Positions 8,157 through 17,264 of a DNA stretch of 64,000 nucleotides are shown here, piece by piece (the stretch's first letter is position 1; each line of letters starts with the position of its first letter). This DNA is from Psychrobacter sp. BI730 (GTDB taxonomy: Bacteria; Pseudomonadota; Gammaproteobacteria; Pseudomonadales; Moraxellaceae). A program made the position numbers and the translations under genes. The notes beneath the pieces are model-generated. The model was given only the letters and a program-made list of their open reading frames with translations. It was not told where the DNA came from and made no database searches. The DNA is taken from the NCBI RefSeq assembly GCF_013414195.1, contig NZ_JAATTV010000003.1, forward strand, positions 124,001 through 188,000. Direction: 5' to 3'.

Positions 8157-9509
8157 TTAATTAACGTTAGGATTGACTGCGATTTTTTTATAGCCAATTG
8201 CCCCAAGCAGAATAAAGAATCCTAGCAAGACATAAGCATTAAATGACAGCGCTGCTGGTGAAAATGGTAGCAGTAATAGCGATATAAAGACCACACTGAT
8301 TAATACAGAGAGATAATTTAGCAAACCTGCCTGTTTGTTTTTTCGCTCATTGATGAGGTCAGCGGTCGTGACATAAGCGAAGCCAACGGTTATACCCAAA
8401 GACGCCATTGTCACGATATCGAGTAGGTAGTTTCTACCCAGCCAAGGAGAGAGTAGGCAGACCAAGCATATCAATATAACGGTTTTTTGCTTACTAAATT
8501 GGTTGTGTTTATCTCTAAATATACTGGGCAATAACGACGTGTCGCCCATAGATTCTAAGAGCTTGACCGATGACAATATAAAGCCATTGATACCGCTCAT
8601 TATCGAGCCAATCATAGCGATCGATAGCAGCCAAATACCGATGCTACCAATCCGATTGTCTATGCCTTCACCTGTCGCCCAATGGCTGTCTTTGATTGCT
8701 TGATAGTCAAAGCTCATGTTCAGCGCGGTAAAGTAGTTGATTAAAAAGTAAAACAACACACCGGCGATGAGTGAAATTAGGATAATACTTTTGGTCTTGG
8801 TTTTTGAATCGCTAATCGCCTTTGAAATTTGCGGTGTGGTTTCGAAACCGACATACGCCCACGGCATAACGGCCAAGATAGGTAACCATGCCAGACTAGT
8901 GATAGAGCTGCTAGACATATCAGTTGGCAAAAATGCTTGGGTGGTTGGTGTCATCCAAAGCGAGGCAAAAAACAGCGCGGTGACTGATAGAATCATAAAG
9001 AGGGCGATATAAAGTTGGATTTTTGCGCCGACTCGTACGCCTTTTAGATTGATATAACTGAACAGAATAATAGCCGCGCTGCATAAGAACACTTCACTGG
9101 CGTAGACTTCCCAACCAGCAATCGTATACAGATAACCTAATTGTAAGCCGCTAGGTAACAGATAGCGCAGTAGCAAAGCGACGGCTGATATATTGAGCGC
9201 GATAATAGAGATATAGCCTATCGTGACGCCCCAACCATAGATATAGGCATGCTTGCGATTGATGTATTTTTCAATCCAATAGATACCGCCTGACTCGTTC
9301 TCTGGCGTTTGAGTCAGCAAATTAATATAGGCACGCGCAACCATATAGATGGCTAAAGTACCGATAATAATAGCAACAGAAGAGCCTAATAGCTGTGACT
9401 GTGGCAAAAACAAATCGCCTGGCATGACATAAGCGCCCCAGCCGATGATCGCACCAACGCTAATCGCTATCGCTTGTAGGTAGCTGATACTTCCTGTCTG
9501 TTCACTCAT
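8157..9509 (-). CDS. APC-family amino acid permease
   Basis: 450 residues from the ATG at 9509, which has AAGGAG about 9 bases upstream; a longer in-frame start at 9530 overlaps that site. About 12 hydrophobic segments. The first carries the APC motif VGAIIGWGAYVMPG (substrate-backbone binding glycine loop), and WLPILAVMPWAYVGFET is a typical TM6 region. Substrate cannot be told from the sequence. It is followed closely by the AmiD-like gene and pdxJ, so uptake of peptidoglycan-derived or other amino acids is possible, but this is speculation. Confidence 0.88.
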   Translation of the reverse strand: MSEQTGSISYLQAIAISVGAIIGWGAYVMPGDLFLPQSQLLGSSVAIIIGTLAIYMVARAYINLLTQTPENESGGIYWIEKYINRKHAYIYGWGVTIGYISIIALNISAVALLLRYLLPSGLQLGYLYTIAGWEVYASEVFLCSAAIILFSYINLKGVRVGAKIQLYIALFMILSVTALFFASLWMTPTTQAFLPTDMSSSSITSLAWLPILAVMPWAYVGFETTPQISKAISDSKTKTKSIILISLIAGVLFYFLINYFTALNMSFDYQAIKDSHWATGEGIDNRIGSIGIWLLSIAMIGSIMSGINGFILSSVKLLESMGDTSLLPSIFRDKHNQFSKQKTVILICLVCLLSPWLGRNYLLDIVTMASLGITVGFAYVTTADLINERKNKQAGLLNYLSVLISVVFISLLLLPFSPAALSFNAYVLLGFFILLGAIGYKKIAVNPNVN

Positions 9510-9666
9510 GGAGTGCTCCTTCACGATCAAAGATGTAGAAGGAGAGAGTGTTTATTATGGAACTGACATAGAACATGAAAAACCTTGTGACGCCATTACG
9601 CAGGGTAGTGGCTATCTTTTATAAATAGAAAAGTCATATTAAAGGTTTTTGTTGAGTGTTACCTTT

Positions 9667-10470
9667 TCAATCCTGTTGGATTTTTTTAGCCAGAACCTTT
9701 TTCCAACTGTCCTCTAAACAGTCAATCGCGAGCCACGGTTCAATAGTATCTGCATCATATTTCTCTTTAGAATTGGCCAGTTGCCATAAATTTTCAAGCG
9801 TCGCAAACGGGTAGGGACGCTCGATTAAATAAACTGGTAAATCAGCGTCTATAACGCCATCACGTACAACTTGGAAGTACCAGCCAGAGATACCTTGCTT
9901 GCTGACCCATGCTGCGATATTAGGTACTTTGGTAAATTGGCCAATTTGGTCATTAATTTTGTAGCAGGGGCGGCGTGGTTGGACGATACGTAATTGAATG
10001 CTATCACCATCATTACTAGTGTCTTGACCGTTTTCAAAATGCCCACCGTATTGAAAAACATCGCCAATACAAACCATAGATTCGGTCATTTCAGGCAAAC
10101 CATCGACAGCTTCAGTCGTAAGGTTTTCTCCTAGCGTACCGACACGAACCTTTAAACTGAACTCTGTATTGATTTTTGCATAAGTCGCAGGCGCTAGTTG
10201 ATGCACGGCTTTAAGTGGGCCACCATGATGCTTACGGTCAGCCTGTTCATCAGTGGTTAAGCCCATAAAGTTGACGGCGACAGGAGATTTGATAGGTGCT
10301 TTATCAATGGCGCTCATTTCTTCACGAGCGAATGGCATAGACTTGCCAGCGCGGACACAAGTGAGGGTAGCGATATGTAGGGGCAGGTCTTGATTAAAGT
10401 CTGTTAGTGTTTGCTCAGGCGATTTTGTTAAAGTTTGCTCAGGTAATGACGTGTTCGATTCTGCGCTCAT
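9667..10470 (-). CDS. MOSC domain protein, YiiM-like
   Basis: 267 residues. The MOSC fold (molybdenum-cofactor sulfurase C-terminal domain) is shown by the DRKHHGGPLKAVHQ block, GTLGENLTTE and a late Cys in RRPCYKIN. The long C-terminal helical tail matches YiiM, which with molybdenum cofactor detoxifies N-hydroxylated bases in E. coli. An N-terminal extension of about 30 residues contains a near repeat (EQTLTKSPEQTLTDF). AGGAAA precedes the ATG. Monocistronic, between gaps of 157 and 227 bases. Confidence 0.85.
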   Translation of the reverse strand: MSAESNTSLPEQTLTKSPEQTLTDFNQDLPLHIATLTCVRAGKSMPFAREEMSAIDKAPIKSPVAVNFMGLTTDEQADRKHHGGPLKAVHQLAPATYAKINTEFSLKVRVGTLGENLTTEAVDGLPEMTESMVCIGDVFQYGGHFENGQDTSNDGDSIQLRIVQPRRPCYKINDQIGQFTKVPNIAAWVSKQGISGWYFQVVRDGVIDADLPVYLIERPYPFATLENLWQLANSKEKYDADTIEPWLAIDCLEDSWKKVLAKKIQQD

Positions 10471-10615
10471 AAGGTTTCCTAATAGGTAGAATGAATAGGC
10501 TAAGGCGGCTTAATTTTGGCGGTTTAATTTTAATGTCTAATAAATATTGATACGAAATGAGCTTATCTGTACTCAATGATGTATCTGATTATACTGGTTC
10601 ATCACCATAAAATTT

Positions 10616-10657
10616 ACACCAAAAAGACCAGAATAAATATTCTGGTCTTTTTGGTGT
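10616..10657 (-). terminator. Perfect 20-bp palindromic terminator after rsfS
   Basis: A 42-base perfect inverted repeat (20-bp arms around two bases) with internal AAAAAGACCAGAAT/ATTCTGGTCTTTTT. It lies 40 bases beyond the rsfS stop on the minus strand. The T-tract is inside the stem, so it could work in both directions. Confidence 0.75.
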
Positions 10658-10697
10658 AGCGTTTCTTAATCTTGAACGAATATCGTCACTGATAAGC

Positions 10698-11111
10698 TTA
10701 TTTGTTTTTGTTACGACGACCTGCAGTTTTCTTTTCACGCGGCGTAGCAACTAGCTCAGCCAACTGTTCAGGTGATGACCATAGGCCTTCTAGGTCATAA
10801 AACTCACGTGCTTGTGGCGTCATCATGTGGACGACAACCGCGCCCAAATCAATCAACGTCCAGTCAGAATCGATGCCGCCTTCACGGCCAAGTGGCATAA
10901 AACCAGCTTGCTTAGCTTCAGCGCCGACGCTATCAGCCATCGCACGTACATGACGCTTTGAGGTACCATCAGCGATGATGATGCGCTCTGTTACGTCAGT
11001 CAAATCTTCTACATTCATTACAGTGATGTTTTTTGCTTTCATATCATCTAGAGCGCTTTGTACTAGGGTCAAGCATTCTGTTAGGCGTTCTGCAGTCATG
11101 GTGTTGGTCAT
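10698..11111 (-). CDS. rsfS: Ribosomal silencing factor RsfS
   Basis: 137 residues from ATG 11111; the in-frame extension to 11186 is not supported by the family. RsfS (YbeB/DUF143) binds ribosomal protein uL14 and blocks subunit joining under nutrient limitation. Diagnostic stretches are IIIADGTSKRHVRAMADS, the GREGG turn, WTLIDLGAVVVHMM and REFYDLEGLW. The C-terminal tail is basic (KKTAGRRNKNK). It follows nadD on the same strand, the common nadD-rsfS order. Confidence 0.95.
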   Translation of the reverse strand: MTNTMTAERLTECLTLVQSALDDMKAKNITVMNVEDLTDVTERIIIADGTSKRHVRAMADSVGAEAKQAGFMPLGREGGIDSDWTLIDLGAVVVHMMTPQAREFYDLEGLWSSPEQLAELVATPREKKTAGRRNKNK

Positions 11112-11242
11112 AAATTTTAATCTCTTGAATCGTAAATATGTAAAATAAAGGGGTAAAACGTCAATTTGTCTTATCCGACTGATCATATGTCGTCAGTCAC
11201 GCATAAAGACAGGATAGGCAAAATGACATAGATAAGGCGATT

Positions 11243-12205
11243 TTAACGGAATTGAGCAGCAGAATATAGCTGATGGGCGATAATATATTGATAAACAGCA
11301 GGATTTAGCCATTTAGCTAATGGATTAGATTCAGTATTGCTAATGATATCATTTATTGATGCTATAGATGCGATTTGCCTCTCAGCGACTGGCATTTTAT
11401 TTGTTTGATCGTCTATTCTCTGTAGCTGCTCACGTATTTGTGTGCTTGATACCGCAGTAATAGGTCGCGAATCTATATAAATGCGTCCTTGATTGGCGTT
11501 TTTCAAGTCAGGGCTGTTTAAGTCAGGGCTAGTCGGATTAGTACTGTTTGAGTTTAAACTATCTGACGAGCACTGGATGGTTGGAGTTAATAGCTCGATA
11601 GGTGAGTCTGTTATATGTGCTTGTAACGCCAACGGCAGTTGCGTTTTTAAGAAACTAACATCTTGGGTAGTCGCTGTATTATTTTTAGAAGATATAATAC
11701 TGTCAGAAAGTTTATTGCTAATACCATCGCTCACATCAGTACTGCTCTGACGATTAAACACCCATAGATTGACATGGTCGGTGAGACGTAAGCCATCTTT
11801 CCATTTATCCAAACTATGAGCGCTGTCCATACCCATAATAAATATCAAGCTGTCATTAGGATATTGCTGTCTTAATGTGCGTACACTGTCGATCGTATAG
11901 ACAGGCGGCGCTTGCCAGAGCTCCATCTCATTAATCTGTATCGGCATATTCTCCGTCGCTAGTTTTAGCATGGCTAAGCGATGGTTAGGGTCTGTACTTT
12001 GCGTCTTAAATGGCGAGCGGGCATTGGGTAATAAGGACACATGCAGTGTGCGCTGTAGCCGCGTTGCGATTGGTAGTAGGTGCTGATAGACAGACATCGC
12101 GACTTCTAAATGACCATTATGTACGGGATCGAACGAGCCACCAAGGTAGGCACGAATGGCAGGTGTAGGTGTTTTTTCTTGAGGGCTGTTGCTCGTATTT
12201 GGCAT
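11243..12205 (-). CDS. nadD: Nicotinate-nucleotide adenylyltransferase with large insertions
   Basis: Transfers AMP from ATP to nicotinate mononucleotide in NAD synthesis. The nucleotidyltransferase motif GGSFDPVHNGH (22-32) and the late SSTQIR (253-258) are intact, as is FIMGMDS. At 320 residues it is about 100 longer than usual. The extra length is a Ser/Asn/Thr/Asp-rich block at about 153-240, with a short internal repeat (SPDLNSPDLK), and a second polar block at about 268-296 before the normal C-terminal helix. Start uncertain: ATG 12205 or ATG 12220, neither with a strong ribosome binding site. Confidence 0.92.
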   Translation of the reverse strand: MPNTSNSPQEKTPTPAIRAYLGGSFDPVHNGHLEVAMSVYQHLLPIATRLQRTLHVSLLPNARSPFKTQSTDPNHRLAMLKLATENMPIQINEMELWQAPPVYTIDSVRTLRQQYPNDSLIFIMGMDSAHSLDKWKDGLRLTDHVNLWVFNRQSSTDVSDGISNKLSDSIISSKNNTATTQDVSFLKTQLPLALQAHITDSPIELLTPTIQCSSDSLNSNSTNPTSPDLNSPDLKNANQGRIYIDSRPITAVSSTQIREQLQRIDDQTNKMPVAERQIASIASINDIISNTESNPLAKWLNPAVYQYIIAHQLYSAAQFR

Positions 12206-12358
12206 AAATAAATGTATCAAAGTAGATAGGGCGCACTTGAACGTTGATGCACCTTACTCTTTTACTGGCTGACCTTTTTAGGGTAAATAATTTGATGATA
12301 GCGCTATTGTAGAGGGCAGACGAGCATCTGTCACCACTGTCTGCCACCAGAGTACCAA

Positions 12359-12388
12359 TAAAAAACCGACCATCATAATGATAGTCGG
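12359..12388 (-). terminator. Terminator of pta
   Basis: On the minus strand a stem of 11 pairs (one G-U) around CCGACTATCAT/ATGATGGTCGG ends in six T, 38 bases beyond the pta stop. Confidence 0.8.
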
Positions 12389-12425
12389 CTTGGTATAGGA
12401 CTTTAACGGGTAAGTCTTACAGCAA

Positions 12426-14573
12426 TTAAATCAGATCGCTATACGCTTGGATAGCGGTTAACGCGATGGTATAAACGATATCGTCGACCAAGGCACCACG
12501 TGATAAATCATTCACGGGTTTATTCAAGCCTTGTAGCATAGGGCCGACACTGACGACGTTGGCACTACGCTGTACTGCTTTATAAGTGGTGTTACCAGTG
12601 TTGAGGTCAGGGAAGATAAAGACGTTGGCTTGTCCAGCGACAGGTGAGTCAGGCGCTTTTTGCTTACCGACGCTCATGACAGACGCCGCATCATACTGTA
12701 GCGGGCCGTCGACTTTGAGGTCTGGTGCACGCTCGCGAACGATTTGGGTTGCACGGGCGACTTTTTCGACATCCGCGCCTGCGCCTGATGAGCCGGTAGA
12801 GTAGCTGATCATTGCAACTTTTGGATCGATACCAAAGGCAGCAGCAGACTGTGCTGATTGAATGGCAATCTCTGCCAGCTCTTCAGCGTTAGGATCTGGG
12901 TTGATCGCACAGTCACCATAGACGACCACTTGCTCAGGTAGCAGCATAAAGAATACTGACGACACGAGTGAGTATTGTGGCGCGGTCTTAATCAACTGGA
13001 ATGCTGGGCGTACTGTATTAGCAGTGGTATGAATCGCACCTGAGACCAGACCATCGACTTCGTCTAGTTGGAGCATGATAGTACCTAAATAGACTGTGTC
13101 TTTTAGATATTCAGCAGCAACTTCTGCAGTGGTTTTACCTTTACGGCGTTCTACGACAGCGGCGATATATCTACTCATATCGAGGTTATCAGGATCGATG
13201 ATCTCTAACCCTTCAGGTAGCGTTAGATCACGGTTTTTGGCCACTTGCTCAACGTCACTACGCTTAGCAAGTAGTACGCAGTTGGCAATACCGCGACTCT
13301 GACAGATACAGGCAGCTTCAACCGTACGTGGTTCCGCGCCTTCTGGCAGCACAATACGTTTTTTAGCATGCTGTGATTTTTTGACCAACTGATGGCGAAA
13401 CGCTGATGGTGACAGACGTGGCTCATGATTGCGGCTGAAGTATTCTTTAATCCAGCTCAGATCCAAATGAGCCGCCACATAACGAGCCACTTCATCAGCG
13501 CGTTCTGTATCATCACTTGGAATCTCAGAACTCATATGCATCAGGCTCTGTACCGTCTCGTAGCTGTCGCTTTCGACACTCATGACAGGTATGCCAGTTT
13601 TGAGCGCTGACTGCCAAAGCTCAGCAACTGTATCGCTTGGAGTTATACCACCTGTCAATACTAGACCTGCCAATGGAATCCCATTGATACAGGCCAGTCC
13701 AGCAGCCAATAGCAAGTCATCACGATCGCCAGGCACGACCATTAATGTACCACGCTTAAAGACTTCGTTGACACGTGCCACTGAACGAGCGGTTAGGCTA
13801 ATACGATTGATACGACGTGTCTTTGCTTCGCCAATATTTAGCCAAGTTGCATCGAGCTCTGTTGCGATATCCCATGTGCGAGGCACAGACAACGAGTCAC
13901 TAAAAGGGACAACACCGATAAGGCGGAACACTTCGGTATTAAACGAAGGCGATAGGCGTTGAACCTCTTGCAGGAAGTTCGGATCTAAGCTGACAACAGC
14001 CTCACCCGGCGCGACAGGTTGGTTATCAAACGTGTTCGGCACGTCTTGTACCCGCATCAATATCACGCCTAGTGTCCGTGAATCGATGACCCCGCCAAAC
14101 TCACGGGCATGGACATCCAGTTTATCCGCTAAATAAGCAGGTTTACTGATATCAGCGGTACTGACAAATATAATCTTGGCGTCTAGCGCGTGAGCAAGTG
14201 CACGGTTGATTTGTGAAGCATAAGAGGTCTCAGTGGTTGGCACCAGACCTTCACAGATAATCACGTCATGACCATCATCGATCGTATGAAAATTGGCAAT
14301 CACTTCTTCCATCAAGTCATCAAGATTGTCATCGCCTAGCATACGCTCGACGTGTTGACGGCTGATAGAGTCAGGCGGATTTAGGCCAAATGCGTGCATG
14401 GTCAAGGCGCTTGAGCTGTCTAAGCTGTGCTGTTTGTCTAGCGTATCATCTTGCAAAAACGGCTTCATAAAGCCCGCTTTGATACCGTTATAATCAAAGG
14501 CACGGATTAGCCCTAGTGCGGCTGATGTCACACCGATACCGCGACTAATGGGAACAAGTAAAATGGTTTGCAT
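12426..14573 (-). CDS. pta: Phosphate acetyltransferase
   Basis: 715 residues, the long proteobacterial form. It interconverts acetyl-CoA and acetyl phosphate. Three parts are visible: an N-terminal BioD-like P-loop domain (LVPISRGIGVTSAALGL with a changed P-loop), a DRTGG domain in the middle (about 215-330), and the catalytic PTA_PTB domain from about 385 (RIVLPEGAEPRTVEAA, YSTGSSGAG, VFIFPDLNTGN). It follows ackA by 153 bases; together they form the overflow acetate pathway. A terminator hairpin follows. Confidence 0.97.
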   Translation of the reverse strand: MQTILLVPISRGIGVTSAALGLIRAFDYNGIKAGFMKPFLQDDTLDKQHSLDSSSALTMHAFGLNPPDSISRQHVERMLGDDNLDDLMEEVIANFHTIDDGHDVIICEGLVPTTETSYASQINRALAHALDAKIIFVSTADISKPAYLADKLDVHAREFGGVIDSRTLGVILMRVQDVPNTFDNQPVAPGEAVVSLDPNFLQEVQRLSPSFNTEVFRLIGVVPFSDSLSVPRTWDIATELDATWLNIGEAKTRRINRISLTARSVARVNEVFKRGTLMVVPGDRDDLLLAAGLACINGIPLAGLVLTGGITPSDTVAELWQSALKTGIPVMSVESDSYETVQSLMHMSSEIPSDDTERADEVARYVAAHLDLSWIKEYFSRNHEPRLSPSAFRHQLVKKSQHAKKRIVLPEGAEPRTVEAACICQSRGIANCVLLAKRSDVEQVAKNRDLTLPEGLEIIDPDNLDMSRYIAAVVERRKGKTTAEVAAEYLKDTVYLGTIMLQLDEVDGLVSGAIHTTANTVRPAFQLIKTAPQYSLVSSVFFMLLPEQVVVYGDCAINPDPNAEELAEIAIQSAQSAAAFGIDPKVAMISYSTGSSGAGADVEKVARATQIVRERAPDLKVDGPLQYDAASVMSVGKQKAPDSPVAGQANVFIFPDLNTGNTTYKAVQRSANVVSVGPMLQGLNKPVNDLSRGALVDDIVYTIALTAIQAYSDLI

Positions 14574-14726
14574 AATATGTCCTACAATTTATTTTATTTT
14601 AGACGTCGAGTCATTTTGAGCAGCATGAAAAATGCAGTATAAAAACGCCAAGCACTTTATCTTATTTGTTTTCAGCTTTTTATAAGCGTCTAGAACGATA
14701 AGCGCTAGGCATTATAATCAATCGTC

Positions 14727-15959
14727 TTATACTAAGTTCAATGCTTGACGAGTCTCTTGAGCGATGCGGTATTCTTCATCTGTAGGAATAACCCACAGCT
14801 CGACACTGCTACCTTCTGCTTGGAAGCTGCCTTCTTGGCCACCGTACAATCCAGCGTTCTTTTCAGCGTCCATCTTGATGCCGAAATGACGCATGACGGC
14901 TAAAATACTTGCGCGCGTGGTGACAGAGTTTTCGCCGATACCACCTGTGAATACAATACCAGTGAATTCAGGCAGTGCACAGCTTAAGCTGGCAAGGTAT
15001 TTACCAGCGCGGTAGCAGAACATCTCGATGGCGAGCTGTGCATCTTTATGACCTTCGCTCGCAGCTTGCTCAATAGTACGCAAATCGTTTGATAGGCCAG
15101 AAATACCAAGCAGACCGCTTTCACTATTTAGCATCTTATCCGTTTCTTCTAGACTAATACCGAGCTGACGTTTCAGATGCATATGTAAGCTTGGGTCGAC
15201 ATCGCCGCTACGTGTGCCCATCATCAGTCCCTCAAGCGGGGTCAGACCCATGCTGGTATCGAGACTTTTGCCATCATATACGGCAGTTGCTGAGCAACCA
15301 TTGCCTAGATGTGCGGTTATCCAGCCATGAGGACCTTTTGCTTCAGTAACCTGGCTAGCACGTTCTGAGACGTATGCATGAGATGTACCATGGAAGCCAT
15401 AACGACGGATTTTGTGCTCTTCGTATAGATATTTTGGCAACGCATAGCGGAAGGCGACCGGTGGCATAGTTTGGTGAAAGGCGGTATCAAATACCACAAC
15501 TTGTGGAATGTCAGGATAAATAGCTTGCACCGCTTCAATACCCAAAGCATTTGCAGGGTTATGCAGTGGAGCCAATATCTTTAGACGTTTTACTTCCTCT
15601 AACGCATGTTGATCAACACGAACAGCTTGAGAGTATTCACGGCCGCCATGTACCACGCGGTGCCCGACTGCGATAAAGTGATATTGCTCTAGTAGCTCTA
15701 GAATTTTTTGCAGGGCAAGTTTGTGACTACCGCCAGGGATAGAGATCTCTAACTTATCGCCATTTAGCGTGGTATGTTTGATACGGGCTGTATCAAGACC
15801 TAAGTTTTCGGCAAGACCGGTGATACGAGTAGAGTTGTCATCGCTAATCAACGCGTATTTGATAGAAGACGAACCGCAGTTGAGGACTAAAGTGGGGCTA
15901 GTTAGGGTTGATGTTTCGCTGTTCTTATCATCAAAAGTGGTACTTAGGTTGGCGCTCAT
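14727..15959 (-). CDS. ackA: Acetate kinase
   Basis: 410 residues. It phosphorylates acetate with ATP (reversible). The ASKHA fold signature LVLNCGSSSIKYAL begins at about residue 24, after a polar N-terminal extension; VGHRVVHGG, VFDTAFHQTMP, RRYGFHGTSHAYVS and FTGGIGENS are all present. It is the first gene of ackA-pta. Confidence 0.97.
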   Translation of the reverse strand: MSANLSTTFDDKNSETSTLTSPTLVLNCGSSSIKYALISDDNSTRITGLAENLGLDTARIKHTTLNGDKLEISIPGGSHKLALQKILELLEQYHFIAVGHRVVHGGREYSQAVRVDQHALEEVKRLKILAPLHNPANALGIEAVQAIYPDIPQVVVFDTAFHQTMPPVAFRYALPKYLYEEHKIRRYGFHGTSHAYVSERASQVTEAKGPHGWITAHLGNGCSATAVYDGKSLDTSMGLTPLEGLMMGTRSGDVDPSLHMHLKRQLGISLEETDKMLNSESGLLGISGLSNDLRTIEQAASEGHKDAQLAIEMFCYRAGKYLASLSCALPEFTGIVFTGGIGENSVTTRASILAVMRHFGIKMDAEKNAGLYGGQEGSFQAEGSSVELWVIPTDEEYRIAQETRQALNLV

Positions 15960-16764
15960 ACTCTATCCTTAGATTGGTTTTTATAAAGGGCAAATCAATT
16001 ATATCGTTCGTTCGATACAAAAAAGACGTCTATTGCCACGTCCTGTTTTATTATCATCAAATGCTACATCGCTGATATCTCAAATGCTGTAGTAAAGGTC
16101 ACTGAGACATGATGTCATTATTATATGGAATTGATGACGTTGATAACCGCCGAGTAAATAACAATCAGCCATATCTATGCTGATCATATCAAGCAAATAT
16201 ATTGGCGATTTTGTTTATACTTGGGCTACTATTTCTGATAGTGCTATGCATCCATGCTTATGAGGTAATGCGTATGCATCTCAGGCTAGCATCCTATTGC
16301 CGCCGCAAACTGGGAATATAATGTAACACACTTTTGTTTCTACACCACGACAGGGGTAAGGTTTAAAATGTGTAATTAATAAGTGGTTAAATATGAAATA
16401 AATCAATTATATTCAATGAGTTATATGACTATAAACGGATAACTTGTATGGGTGACATAGCAGGGTTATGACTCACGAAATTGTAAGAAATGTTGTCGAT
16501 ACACTCATGTGTCATACATTCATATCTAAGCTCGCAGACGATATTACTATAAAAATTCGACTAATGTTTTAGAAAATATCCAACATCACGCAAATTTATT
16601 CACCAATCATATTCAGTATCCGTACAGCTTTATGTAATAATGCTATTATTAAAATAGTCATAACGACAGTGCTTTAACTGCTAGTTTAGCTGTCCACTTA
16701 TTTTTTATTTATCACGATTTACTAACGCCATTATGCCGTCGTAAGCTCACAGGTTATCTATTAT
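15960..16764. other. Long intergenic region between divergent ackA and lptM
   Basis: About 800 bases with no convincing coding sequence on either strand. It is AT-rich with several TATAAT-like boxes, and must hold the promoters for ackA (left) and the lptM-lysA side (right). A TGACTATA at 16426-16433 resembles one end of the short repeat family, but no partner end was found. I see no RNA gene, though a small RNA cannot be excluded. Confidence 0.4.
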
Positions 16765-17079
16765 ATGTCTACTATACACAGCCCCTCAGCAGCCAAGCAT
16801 GCTCGCTCGTTTGCTCGTACCAGTCGTCAGGCTGTTGCCACCTTATTTATTGGCAGTGTAGTTATGCTAGGATTCTCAGGCTGCGGGCAAAAAGGCGATC
16901 TATATCTGGCAGATGCTAGTAGTCAAACGATAGAGGGCAGTGCGTCTGTGCTTGATAGTACTAGCCACCCACAGGATGCAGCCTTTGCAGGTATCGACGA
17001 TGACAATTATCAAAAAAACCGCTACCTAGAAGAGCAAATGGTGCTACCTGAGCCCAGTACTGATCCCAACGACTATTAA
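16765..17079 (+). CDS. lptM: LptM-like lipoprotein
   Basis: 104 residues. A positively charged N terminus, a hydrophobic stretch and the lipobox FSGC run into GCGQKGDLYLAD, the hallmark of LptM (YifL), which helps LptD mature and insert in the LPS transport machine. The remaining C-terminal tail (about 55 residues) is polar and disordered-looking. It lies upstream of lysA and dapF, the usual neighbourhood of yifL. Confidence 0.85.
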   Translation: MSTIHSPSAAKHARSFARTSRQAVATLFIGSVVMLGFSGCGQKGDLYLADASSQTIEGSASVLDSTSHPQDAAFAGIDDDNYQKNRYLEEQMVLPEPSTDPNDY

Positions 17080-17264
17080 TTGCTAAGCCAATAACTGCTA
17101 GGCTAATAATCGTTAAACTGAGCCAATAGTTAGTGGTTAGGTGCTTGTTAATTAACAGTTTAATTGACTGCTTAACTAACCATCGATTCTGTTATGGCTA
17201 AATAGCTTTGCTACCTAAATTTAAATTTCACCCTTGATAATCTGATTATATTAGAGATGTTTAT

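Noticed and set aside
13582..13962. 126-codon frame opposite pta
   Set aside because: Antisense shadow within a conserved gene, Pro/Ser/Arg-rich composition typical of such shadows.
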